Assembly: GCA_026014665.1 (NCBI GenBank)
Contig: JAOZHX010000034.1
Coordinates: 62,001-126,000 of the forward strand
Length of the DNA stretch: 64,000 nt
Source of the DNA: Candidatus Bathyarchaeota archaeon
GTDB lineage: Archaea > Thermoproteota > Bathyarchaeia > Bathyarchaeales > Bathycorpusculaceae
Direction: 5' to 3'
Numbering within the stretch: position 1 is the stretch's first letter; each line of letters starts with the position of its first letter. A model generated the notes under the pieces. The model did no database searches, had not been told where the DNA came from, and was given only the letters and a program-made list of their open reading frames with translations. Positions 19,029 to 27,430 of this stretch are shown here, piece by piece. Position numbers and translations under genes: made by a program.

Positions 19029-19246
19029 CGCGTTTCGCCGACAATATTTGTTAGTTTGTATGGTTGATTGTTGGTTTATTAGGGTTTTTAGGCGTGCGTA
19101 TGTTTTCTATCTGGTCTGACACGTATCCTTCGAAAGTCGCTTTTGAATCAATGTGTTATGTTGAGTGCTCCTTAGTCCTTTGCAGAAAACTGTTCCTGTA
19201 CTCATTCATGTTTTTATAGGAAGATTCAGAGTAGAAGGCGATACCC

Positions 19247-21256
19247 TTGCCTGATAAGTCCAAAATCAACCAAATTTCACTCGAAGAATCGTATGTTGCA
19301 AAGTCGAGCCTTACCAATCATGATTGCGCGGAATTCAGCCCAAGGTTGGGCGGTGAATCATCTGATAACAAAACCGCCAGCCGCACCTCAGAAAACCTCT
19401 TAGCTAAGAGAAAAATCAAAAAGGCTCTTGATCAAAAAACTACCGTAGTAGAATATCGTAAAGTGATGGGGAAAACAGGTGAGGATGCTTCTCATGGCTA
19501 CTTTTTCAGTTTTTCTGATCCACACAACCTTAAACGGATGGTTCAAAAAAAATCGTATACGAGCTTTCTAAATTTTAGGCTCAGTATTGAAGCACATAGT
19601 TTTCGGCAAACCGCTAGAATCGATAAACTCATCTCGGTGGATGCTATCAGGGTCAAACTGGTTCCTTACGATTTTCAGTTAAGAACTGCGCTTCAAGTTA
19701 TCAACGAAATGAACGGCAACGCTATATTGGCTGATGAAGTGGGGCTTGGCAAAACAATCGAGGCAGGGTTGATAATGAAGGAGATGCTTTTGCGGGAAGA
19801 AATCAGCTCTGTGCTCATTGTTTCTCCCAAAAGTTTGCTGACTCAATGGAAGGCAGAGATGGATGAAAAATTCGGCGAAGACTTCGAAATAGCCAATAAC
19901 CATCGAAACGTAAACATCAAAACAGATAACAGGATAATCTGCTCACATGGCTTTTTAACCAGAAAGTACGATGAGTTTGCAAGTCGAACATGGGATTTAA
20001 TCGTTGTAGATGAGGCGCATGTTTTTAGAAATCTCCAAAGTAAAGGAAGAACCTGCATAGCAAACCTGAGAAAAAATCATTTTCTACTACTTACTGCAAC
20101 GCCGTTATGCAACAAGCTAACTGATCTATATAGTATCGTAGATTTGCTTCAGCCGGGGATTCTTGATAGTGAGCGTTCATTTGTTTCACGGTTTGCTAAA
20201 GACGCCAAGAGCAGAGTAGTGAAACCTGAAAACTCCGATTGTTTAAGGCGCCTCGTTCAAGGTCTAATGTGCCGTACGCGAAGAGAGCAAACAGGCATTC
20301 CGTTTACCAAAAGACATGTTGAGTCTAGAACGCTTGATGCAGATAAATCTGAGCGAGAATTTATCGACCGGGCAACCCAATATCTCCGCGATATTAGCCA
20401 TAACCACTTCAAAACAATCGAAACCCTAATCGCCGAGAATCCGTCAAGAAAAATAAGCGCTTCCCAAAGCAATGCTATTTTGGTTTTTCAAGCGATTGCT
20501 CTTCAACAATCGTTTTCTAGTTCGCCTGAAGCCTCGATTCAGTCATTAAAGAAACGCCAACAACGCTTTCCCGCTGAAACCCAAGCAACAGACAGTCTAA
20601 TTGGAATGGCAAAACAGATCCAAACAGCAAAACTCAAACTCCTAAGAAAGGTTCTCGATGAAATCCCAAATGAGCAAGCCATAATTTTTTGCCTGCGAAA
20701 AACCACTGCTCATAGACTCAAAGAAGTTTTGAACCAAGAGTTTGGCGCTGCTTCTGTTTACTTAGGCGACATGAGCCAAAACCAGCTGGAAGGGGTATTG
20801 CATCGCTTCAGAGATGGCAAGGTCAGGTATCTCGTTGCAACGGATACTGCAGCTGAGGGGTTGAACCTTCAGAATTGCTGCATCCTTTTTAACTATGATT
20901 TGCATTGGAACCCGATGAAGATAGAGCAGCGCATCGGTCGTATTCACCGTTACAAGCAAGAGCGGGATGTTACTATCTTCAACTTGGCGATAAAAGACAC
21001 CATCGACGATTATGTTCTCCATATCCTGTACCAAAAAATCGACTTGTTTACCATGACTATCGGCAAGATGGAAACAGTCCTAGCAGAATTAAAAGAGGGT
21101 TCACAAGACATACAGAAAACAATAATGAATATTCTAATAAGAAACAGCTCTCACATAAGCATCAAGCAGGAACTTGAAAGACTCGCCAGCGACCTTATTG
21201 CCAAGAAAAAAAGTCATGAACTAGCTGAAACGTTCACCCAAGGTGTTTTAGGTTGA
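19247..21256 (+). CDS. SNF2/RapA-type DEAH helicase (first gene of three-gene operon)
   Basis: In this 669-residue protein a ~130-residue N-terminus (poorly conserved) precedes an SF2 core: Q-motif/Walker A ILADEVGLGKTIEAGLIM, LIVSPKSLLTQWKAEM, DEAH box LIVVDEAHVFRN, LLTATPLCN. The second RecA domain has VATDTAAEGLNLQNC and motif VI QRIGRIHRYKQ. The best architectural match is the RapA/DrmD branch of SNF2 translocases, but it stops shortly after the helicase core. The missing C-terminal region appears to be supplied by the next gene, which overlaps by 4 bp. It probably moves on double-stranded DNA using ATP. Start is TTG or nearby. Confidence 0.8.
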   Translation: MPDKSKINQISLEESYVAKSSLTNHDCAEFSPRLGGESSDNKTASRTSENLLAKRKIKKALDQKTTVVEYRKVMGKTGEDASHGYFFSFSDPHNLKRMVQKKSYTSFLNFRLSIEAHSFRQTARIDKLISVDAIRVKLVPYDFQLRTALQVINEMNGNAILADEVGLGKTIEAGLIMKEMLLREEISSVLIVSPKSLLTQWKAEMDEKFGEDFEIANNHRNVNIKTDNRIICSHGFLTRKYDEFASRTWDLIVVDEAHVFRNLQSKGRTCIANLRKNHFLLLTATPLCNKLTDLYSIVDLLQPGILDSERSFVSRFAKDAKSRVVKPENSDCLRRLVQGLMCRTRREQTGIPFTKRHVESRTLDADKSEREFIDRATQYLRDISHNHFKTIETLIAENPSRKISASQSNAILVFQAIALQQSFSSSPEASIQSLKKRQQRFPAETQATDSLIGMAKQIQTAKLKLLRKVLDEIPNEQAIIFCLRKTTAHRLKEVLNQEFGAASVYLGDMSQNQLEGVLHRFRDGKVRYLVATDTAAEGLNLQNCCILFNYDLHWNPMKIEQRIGRIHRYKQERDVTIFNLAIKDTIDDYVLHILYQKIDLFTMTIGKMETVLAELKEGSQDIQKTIMNILIRNSSHISIKQELERLASDLIAKKKSHELAETFTQGVLG

Positions 21257-22635
21257 CTGAAAAATATTCGCAGACAAACATTCACCGCTTCATTAAAAAT
21301 TTTGTAGAATCCAAGAACGGAGAATTAACCGAGCAATCAGACCAAACCTTCCTTGTTAAACTCCCAAATAACCCATACCCAACTCAATACACCTACGACC
21401 CTGCGGTAGCAAGAGAAAAAAACGCGGTTTTAATAACGCTTGGGAGCCCCACGTTTCAGCAGATGCTTAGAGAATGCTCAGAGGTTGGGACCTTATGCAG
21501 GATAACGCTGAGCCCAAAAGAGGGCTATGAAACCCTGCTGAAAGCCTACTTCAAAGATACTCTATTCACTTGTGAAGGTTGTAGTAAATTGACTATGGAT
21601 AATCAGGGAAGGAGGCTCTGTGAGCAGCCCAAACCATGCTATCACCAGATGAACAACGGGAAAATCGTTTCAATAAGAATCGCCAAAACAAAACCAACCA
21701 TTTTCTTTCAATTTTATTTTTCAGTGGTCTTCCAGAACAGATTAAGAGCCAAAAATGAAGAAATAATAAAAATATTAGTCGATGAGAAAGGCAATCAGGT
21801 AGAAGCAGAAGAAAATTTTGAAAATACCCTCGTGGATAGCGGACAAATCCATGTTGAAGACTCTCGGGCTAAAATAAACCTCCAGTTATTCGATGACCTC
21901 AAAAAATCTGTAGATCGAAAGTTAAATGCTCTAATTGAGGAAAAGCTGATTCTTTTTGATCTACCGCTCATCAAGGAAAAAAATACCCGCTTAAGAAACT
22001 TTACCAGCAGGTTTAGAAGGGAACGCCGTGAGCAAGTAATCTCCAAGCACAATAATTTTGATTATGTACGATGGCAAGCGAACTATGATATGCTATTAAG
22101 AAGAGAGGAAGAATCGCTTACAACCGCTGTAACAGTGAAATTGCTTAACTTGCTTGTAGTGGATACTATCTGTGTCAACTTTGAAATCAGCATAGACAAC
22201 GGCTCAACCGTAAAATCCTCTTTTATCTTAGGCATCACCCAGCCAGAAGTTATCTGCCCCATATGTCGAAAACCCTTCTTTGAAGGTTATGCAACACAAG
22301 ACCACTTTTATGTTTGCGAGAACTGCATTCGCCAATCCGTAGACACAGCTAAGATCTACTCGAAAAAAGCGTCCCTGCGGCTGGACGAAACACTCGGAGA
22401 GTACATAGAAGCGGATATGGGGTTTGTCTGCTCAGTATGCGGAAAAAGACATAGCAGACTACTGGAATTCAAATGTAGCCACGACCACTCTAGTGTCTGC
22501 ATCTACCACTATGACCGCTGTGATGTCTGCGGTGAAACGTTTTCAAAAGCAAACCTGTTCTACACAGACGAGTTTAGACGGCGATTATGTCCAAAACATG
22601 CTTCAAAAGAAACGATTAGAGGAGCTTTAACATGA
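21253..22635 (+). CDS. Zinc-ribbon protein, possible split-off C-terminal part of a RapA-like helicase
   Basis: Not a recognised family. The 460 residues have three visible parts. At ~1-190, YTYDPAVAREKNAVLITLGSP followed by a region with FTCEGCSKL recalls the part after the helicase core in RapA/DrmD-like proteins. At ~190-320 there is a charged coiled-coil-like middle (many Arg/Lys/Glu). At ~330-450 lie multiple Cys/His ribbons (CPICRKPF, CENC, CSVCGKRH, CDVCGETF, CPKH). It may bind DNA or couple the helicase to the nuclease. It overlaps both neighbouring genes by 4 bp, implying coupled translation. Confidence 0.6.
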   Translation: MTEKYSQTNIHRFIKNFVESKNGELTEQSDQTFLVKLPNNPYPTQYTYDPAVAREKNAVLITLGSPTFQQMLRECSEVGTLCRITLSPKEGYETLLKAYFKDTLFTCEGCSKLTMDNQGRRLCEQPKPCYHQMNNGKIVSIRIAKTKPTIFFQFYFSVVFQNRLRAKNEEIIKILVDEKGNQVEAEENFENTLVDSGQIHVEDSRAKINLQLFDDLKKSVDRKLNALIEEKLILFDLPLIKEKNTRLRNFTSRFRRERREQVISKHNNFDYVRWQANYDMLLRREEESLTTAVTVKLLNLLVVDTICVNFEISIDNGSTVKSSFILGITQPEVICPICRKPFFEGYATQDHFYVCENCIRQSVDTAKIYSKKASLRLDETLGEYIEADMGFVCSVCGKRHSRLLEFKCSHDHSSVCIYHYDRCDVCGETFSKANLFYTDEFRRRLCPKHASKETIRGALT

Positions 22636-23549
22636 GGTACATTCAGCTCAAGGGCATCTTAAAAGAAGCTATCGAACAGTACCCCGAGATTGAACTTTGC
22701 AGTTTTCTATCAAAGAAACTGCAGGTTCCCCCAGATAAAGCCGAGGAATTGGCATCCAGAATAGAAAAGCAGATCTGTCCAAACGCTAACAAAACCCAAC
22801 CAAGCATTCCTAAAACTATCTTGGAGGAACGCTTAGAAGCTAAGGAACTGCTTAAACCGAGCGTTTACTCAATAGGCAGCCTATCAGAGAAAGAATTCGA
22901 ACATTTCATAACATGGCTGCTCCAAGAGCTTGGCTTTAAAATCCAAGAAACATATGTCGCCAAGTCAGGCACCGATGTGGTAGCAACAAGAGATGACGAA
23001 AAAATCCTTATCCAAGCCAGAAAATACCCTGATAAGTTCATTCTGTCTGATTCGATTGTCTGGTTATCTTGGCAGGCGCAGCGTAACTATGGTTGCAACC
23101 ACTCCATTATCCTATCGCCTACACATTTTTCGATGCAAGCGATTAAAGCTGCCGAGAAGTTAGGATTGGAATTGTGGGATAGAGACGTCTTAGATGTAAA
23201 GATTAGTGAAGTGTGCAAGAACGCTAATGTTAAGGAGCGGTATTGTTTTCCCAAGTTCAAGGGGTCGCTGCTTGAAAGCCTCCTTGGATTGGCGGAGACT
23301 AAGGATTTTTTTGTTGAAACCCGGGCAAACAAGTACGATTTGTTCCTGCGAGGTATCAGGTACCCTTTACTAACTTTTGAGGGTGTTTTAGGCAGGGTTA
23401 CTTCTTGCGTATTTCGGATTAAGTACAACGAACCCGTCAGTGAACTCAACGGCACTGTACTCATCGGTAACAACCAGAATACCCACACCCTTGACGATGC
23501 ATATGCTTATGATTTAATCATTCAGTACCTCGATGAGTTAATAGAATAA
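22632..23549 (+). CDS. Mrr-family nuclease-like protein (third gene of operon)
   Basis: The 305-residue protein has an N-terminal helical region (~1-85), then a restriction-endonuclease-fold domain of Mrr type at ~90-190: SEKEFEHFITWLLQELGF, SGTDVVATRDDEKILIQARKY, and SIILSPTHFSMQAIKAAEKL. In Mrr proteins the catalytic set is D...(Q/E)xK; here it reads D...QAR-K, with the Lys one place later, so activity is likely but not certain. The ~100 C-terminal residues are unrecognised. With the helicase and ribbon protein it looks like a restriction or DNA-defence module. Confidence 0.7.
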   Translation: MRYIQLKGILKEAIEQYPEIELCSFLSKKLQVPPDKAEELASRIEKQICPNANKTQPSIPKTILEERLEAKELLKPSVYSIGSLSEKEFEHFITWLLQELGFKIQETYVAKSGTDVVATRDDEKILIQARKYPDKFILSDSIVWLSWQAQRNYGCNHSIILSPTHFSMQAIKAAEKLGLELWDRDVLDVKISEVCKNANVKERYCFPKFKGSLLESLLGLAETKDFFVETRANKYDLFLRGIRYPLLTFEGVLGRVTSCVFRIKYNEPVSELNGTVLIGNNQNTHTLDDAYAYDLIIQYLDELIE

Positions 23550-23675
23550 GCGGAAGGGTTCCAATCAACCGTTGAATCTATATTTTACTTCGGCTTTGTG
23601 GTTAGGTTTTTTTAGTTGAATTCGCATTAGCAAGGTGTCGAGTTATCTATCCCAAATTAGCAGGCAGGATTATGT

Positions 23676-24899
23676 ATGGTTGAAAACGTAAAAGAACTTC
23701 TCAAACTCCATGAAGGCATTACCCATGAAGTCTATTTAGACAACGAAAACAGCACAATAGTTCCTCAAGAGGTAGTTGACGCCATGCTACCATATTACAA
23801 CAAGAAAGCCTATGGTAACCCCTCACTCACGCACAAGCCAGGCTGGGAAGCCTTCGAAGTCATCATGGGCTGCTTTAGCAAAATTAGCCATTTCATAGGC
23901 GCCAAGAACCTCGAAGAAATCACTTTTACTCCCAGCGAAACCGAAGCCAACAACCTTGCCATCATGGGAAGCTGCTTTGCTCAAAAAGCTAAAGGGAAAA
24001 AAATAGTTATTTCCGAAATCGAGCCCATCAACGTGCTGCAGACCGCTGAAATGATGGGTAAATTCGGCTTCTCCACACAAAAAATCCCTGTGAACGCAGA
24101 GGGCTTCATAAACCTTGAAAAGCTTAAAGAAGCCATCGACAAAGAAACCATACTAGTCAGCATCGCCACAGTCAACAACGAAATCGGCACCATCCAACCC
24201 ATCAAAGAAGCCGTTGACATCGTTAAAGCCAAAAACCCGCAGGTGCTCTTCCACACCGACGCCTCAGACGCATATGGGCGCATACCGCTTAATGTTCGAA
24301 ACCTCGGTGTTGACTTAGCTACGGTGAGTAGCTACAAAATCCAAGGTCCTCGAGGCATGGGCGCTATGTACTTGCGTGAAGGTATCAACTTGGAACGCAT
24401 ACTCGAAGGGCAAATTGGCACGCAAAAGCTGTGGCCTGGTGTGGAGAACACTCCTTTAATCGTGGGTTTCACGAGGGCTTCAGAATTGGCTTTTAGTGAT
24501 TTTGAGGGGAACATTGCTAAAATGCGCAGGTTGCGCGATAAGCTGGTCGATGGCATATTTGCTGAGCTTAGTGATTTGCGCTTTAACGGTCCGAAGGGTG
24601 ATAAACGCAGTCCCGATAACGCTAACATCAGCATCTTGCGTGCGGAAGGCGAAGCCTTGACTATCGAGTTGAGCCTCAAGGGCGTCTACGTTTCAAGCGG
24701 AAGCGCTTGTAGCCGAAGATTACTTCAACCCAGTCATGTCCTCGTTGCTATCGGAAGGGTTTTTGAGGAGGCACATGGTAGCCTTTTGATGAAAACTACG
24801 CGTTCTCATACAGAAGAGGATATAGCTTACGTTTTAGAAGTGTTACCCACAGCTGTAAACCGTATTCGCGGGATAGTCGGCTCAACAGGAGTGCACTAA
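23676..24899 (+). CDS. iscS: Cysteine desulfurase (IscS/NifS family)
   Basis: The 407 residues form a class V PLP enzyme: VYLDNENSTIVPQEVVDAM, NNEIGTIQPIKEAV, HTDASDAYGRI, and SSYKIQGPRGMGAMYL with the PLP lysine. The catalytic cysteine loop is SGSACSRRLLQPSHVL. The residue before the PLP Lys is Tyr rather than the usual His. It moves sulfur from cysteine to the scaffold encoded directly downstream (1 bp gap). Confidence 0.9.
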   Translation: MVENVKELLKLHEGITHEVYLDNENSTIVPQEVVDAMLPYYNKKAYGNPSLTHKPGWEAFEVIMGCFSKISHFIGAKNLEEITFTPSETEANNLAIMGSCFAQKAKGKKIVISEIEPINVLQTAEMMGKFGFSTQKIPVNAEGFINLEKLKEAIDKETILVSIATVNNEIGTIQPIKEAVDIVKAKNPQVLFHTDASDAYGRIPLNVRNLGVDLATVSSYKIQGPRGMGAMYLREGINLERILEGQIGTQKLWPGVENTPLIVGFTRASELAFSDFEGNIAKMRRLRDKLVDGIFAELSDLRFNGPKGDKRSPDNANISILRAEGEALTIELSLKGVYVSSGSACSRRLLQPSHVLVAIGRVFEEAHGSLLMKTTRSHTEEDIAYVLEVLPTAVNRIRGIVGSTGVH

Positions 24900-24900
24900 A

Positions 24901-25407
24901 ATGTCTCGTATACCCTTACCCTACAACCCAAAGGTCATGGATTTATTCCGTAACCCTAAGAACCTCGGCAAGATGGATGATGCCACCGTCGTTGCGGTCG
25001 CTGGTAATCCTGCGTGTGGAGATATGATTACCTTTTACTTAAAAATAAACGACCAAGAAGTAATTGAAAAAGCAAGCTTCGAAAGCTACGGTTGTGCCGC
25101 CAACATTGCCACCTCCAGCATAGTCACTGAAATGATTAAAGGGATGACGCTTGAAGCAGCTTGGAAAGATATAACTTGGAAGAAGGTTACCGAAGAAATC
25201 GGTGGGTTGCCCAGCGTCAAATTTCACTGCGGAGTTCTCGCTGTCGGTGCACTTAAACGTGCCATCAGGCAGTACTATGCGCAACGGGGCGTTGAAGCAC
25301 CCGCTTGGCTGTCTAAGGAACATACGTTTGAGGAAAAGCAGGCGTTAGAGGAGGAAGAACTCGCAAGAACGCTTTCTAAGAGGATGAAACCTGAGGCAGA
25401 AAGGTAA
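24901..25407 (+). CDS. iscU: Fe-S cluster scaffold (IscU/NifU N-terminal type)
   Basis: The 168 residues include the three scaffold cysteines in context: GNPACGDMITFYL, SYGCAANIATSSI and KFHCGVLAVGALKRAI. It builds Fe-S clusters using sulfur from a desulfurase, and it has one on each side. The C-terminus adds ~35 charged residues beyond the core. The next gene begins 2 bp after its stop. Confidence 0.93.
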   Translation: MSRIPLPYNPKVMDLFRNPKNLGKMDDATVVAVAGNPACGDMITFYLKINDQEVIEKASFESYGCAANIATSSIVTEMIKGMTLEAAWKDITWKKVTEEIGGLPSVKFHCGVLAVGALKRAIRQYYAQRGVEAPAWLSKEHTFEEKQALEEEELARTLSKRMKPEAER

Positions 25408-25409
25408 CG

Positions 25410-26642
25410 TTGGATATTTTAGCAATCAGGCAAGACTTCCCCATTTTAAGTCGTCAAATCAACGGCAACCCCCTAATTTACTTTGATAATGCTGCAACCA
25501 CGCAGAAACCCATTCAAGTCATAAGTGCCATATCAGATTTCTTTGAAAAGCACAACGGCAACGTCCACCGTGCAGTCCACAGTCTCTCCATGGAAGCTAC
25601 GGATCTTTACGAGAAATCACGGGAAAACATCGCCAAATTTATTAACGCTAAATCTTCGAGCGAAACCATATTTGTCAGGGGCACGACCGAAGCCATCAAC
25701 TTGATAGCGTATTCTTGGGGACTAGGTAACCTCGGTAAAGGCGATGAAGTGTTGATTTCGTTGATGGAGCATCATAGTAACATTGTGCCTTGGGAAATCA
25801 CTTCTAAACTTAGAGGTTTCACCCTTAAGTATGCCAATATCTGCGATGACGGCACGCTTGATTATGAGGATCTGGAGGATAAACTTTCTAAGAAAACAAA
25901 AATTGTGTGTCTCAGTCAGGTCTCAAACGTCACGGGTGTAATAAATGATGTCAAACGGGTGGCCAGGGCAGCTCATGAAGTTGGTGCCTTGATGCTGGTC
26001 GATGGTGCGCAATCTGTCCCTCATATGAAAGTTGATGTTCAAGACCTTGGTTGTGATTTTTTGGCGTTCTCTGGGCATAAGATGCTTGGGCCAACTGGCA
26101 TCGGTGTGTTGTACGGCAAGAGGGAAGTGCTTGAGAAAATGCCTCCTTTTCAAGGTGGTGGCGAAATGATTAAAGAAGTTGCCTACAGTCGTGATAGTGG
26201 GCACTGTGCTGTGTTATGGAATGATTTACCTTGGAAGTTTGAGGCAGGAACGCCAAACATCGCTGGAGCTGTCGGTTTAGGGGCAGCGGTGAAATACCTT
26301 GAAAAGTTGGGGATGGATAACGTTTTAAGCCATGAGAAGAAGTTGACCAAATACGCTATTGATCGCTTAAAAGAATGTAGTAAAGTCACCGTTTATGGTC
26401 CAAGTGACCCCAAGCAAAAATTGGGTATTATTCCTTTTGAAGTCAAAGGTTTATCTTCTCACGATGTGGCGCTTTTCTGCGATAATTATGGGATAATGAT
26501 GCGTAGCGGTTACCATTGTGCCCAGCCGCTTCATCAGGTTTTCAAATTGGAATCTTCTGCTAGGGCTAGTTTCTACGTTTACAACACAGAAGCAGAGGTT
26601 GATCGCTTCGTTGAAGTCTTAAGGGAGTTGGATCAACTTTAA
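25410..26642 (+). CDS. sufS: Cysteine desulfurase (SufS family)
   Basis: This 410-residue protein has PLIYFDNAATTQKPIQVI, NGNVHRAVHSLSMEAT, SGHKMLGPTGIGVLYG with PLP Lys, and RSGYHCAQPLH with catalytic Cys, which defines a SufS-type (type II) enzyme. The start is TTG. It is the second desulfurase in the same operon, so the IscS- and SufS-type enzymes flank one scaffold. SufBCD is not in the window. Confidence 0.93.
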   Translation: MDILAIRQDFPILSRQINGNPLIYFDNAATTQKPIQVISAISDFFEKHNGNVHRAVHSLSMEATDLYEKSRENIAKFINAKSSSETIFVRGTTEAINLIAYSWGLGNLGKGDEVLISLMEHHSNIVPWEITSKLRGFTLKYANICDDGTLDYEDLEDKLSKKTKIVCLSQVSNVTGVINDVKRVARAAHEVGALMLVDGAQSVPHMKVDVQDLGCDFLAFSGHKMLGPTGIGVLYGKREVLEKMPPFQGGGEMIKEVAYSRDSGHCAVLWNDLPWKFEAGTPNIAGAVGLGAAVKYLEKLGMDNVLSHEKKLTKYAIDRLKECSKVTVYGPSDPKQKLGIIPFEVKGLSSHDVALFCDNYGIMMRSGYHCAQPLHQVFKLESSARASFYVYNTEAEVDRFVEVLRELDQL

Positions 26643-26911
26643 TGTCGACTGTAGCAGATTATGTTTCACGTGTCGAAGGAACTTGCGGTGCAGAAAGCGA
26701 TGTCATTGTCGTTTTTAAGTATGAAAAGAAGGATGAAGCCATCGCTAACATCTTAAAAAAAGCCAAACTTAAAAAGAGCATTGCTGGAATAATTTTTGAG
26801 TTAACTTTTGAAGAGCGGTCTTTTCGCCTCTACACGAGTGGCAGAGCAATTTTTAGAGGCTTTACGAGTAAGCCTGAACTTATGGATTTTTTAGCTAAAC
26901 TGCTTCTTTAG
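26642..26911 (+). CDS. Small conserved-looking protein downstream of sufS
   Basis: The 89 residues read TYVADYVSR-like helix, CGAESDVIVVFKY strand, ANILKKAKLKKSIAG, ELTFEERSFRLYTSGRAIF, then a helix. The strand-turn-strand core recalls a half TBP-type fold. The ATG shares one base with the sufS stop, so it is translationally coupled and may help cluster assembly. Its function is unknown. Confidence 0.6.
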   Translation: MSTVADYVSRVEGTCGAESDVIVVFKYEKKDEAIANILKKAKLKKSIAGIIFELTFEERSFRLYTSGRAIFRGFTSKPELMDFLAKLLL

Positions 26912-27217
26912 ACTTTTAGCGAAAATTCACTCCATTTGTGTTTTTGGGTTTTACTGGTTTTTTGCTCGTTGTGTGGGTGTGGCGGTTCTTGGGCTGCCAC
27001 AAGATTGCAGAACGAAAAAGAGCTCTAAACAATCACTTAACGTGGTTTGATGCTTGCCAAATACTATAGGCCCCTTTTATATAGTGCACATACGAAAGCG
27101 TATCCGCCACCCAAACGTGGAGCCTGTTGCTTTGCCACCCCTCCCTACCCCCTATAAAAAGGGAAAGTCACGTAAACTCCATAAAAAAGGACGGCGGAGC
27201 GTGGAGCGAGCGTAAGC
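26912..27217. other. Gene-free stretch with repeat copy A and a TATA box
   Basis: There is no credible gene. It holds the partial repeat copy A (26970-27025), then a GC-richer tract with CGAAAGCGTATCCGCCACCC and a strong TATA-like CCTATAAAAAGGG at 27151-27163. That TATA box is well placed to drive the broken gene that follows. Confidence 0.5.
26970..27025 (+). repeat. Dispersed ~190-bp element, copy A (5' part only)
   Basis: 35 bases from GTGGGTGTGGCGGTTCTT to CCACAAGATTG match copy B (58492 onward) at 33 of 35 positions by eye. The match fades after AACGAAAAAGAG. Only the left end is kept. Confidence 0.7.
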
Positions 27218-27428
27218 ATGAAAATCGCAAAATCTTATAAGATGACTGCAAAATATCTAAGTTTGAGGCAGCGCTCCCTGAAAAAGATCCTTACAAAGAC
27301 AGCAATAATTGCTTTAAACGGCCATTTTATCGGCAGGATTGCTGATGCCACTGGTTGTACAGGCTAATCCTAACTCTAATTCTGATACCGCAAGCGCTGA
27401 GTCACCTACTTTAAGAGGTTGTTGCTAA
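27218..27428 (+). pseudogene. Remnant of a secreted-protein gene (signal peptide with frameshift)
   Basis: ATG at 27218 opens with basic residues and LKKILTKTAIIALNGHFI. Another frame then continues LMPLVVQANPNSNSDT to a stop at 27428. Together they form a plausible signal peptide with cleavage after VQA and a short polar tail, interrupted by a frameshift near 27330. A TATA box lies 55 bp upstream. It is probably the 5' relic of a surface protein gene displaced by, or duplicated from, the propeller gene next door. Confidence 0.4.
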
Positions 27429-27430
27429 CA

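Noticed and set aside
27060-27180. Possible structured RNA in the GC-rich tract before the relic gene
   Set aside because: I could not find a consistent set of stems or tRNA/SRP/RNase P hallmarks.
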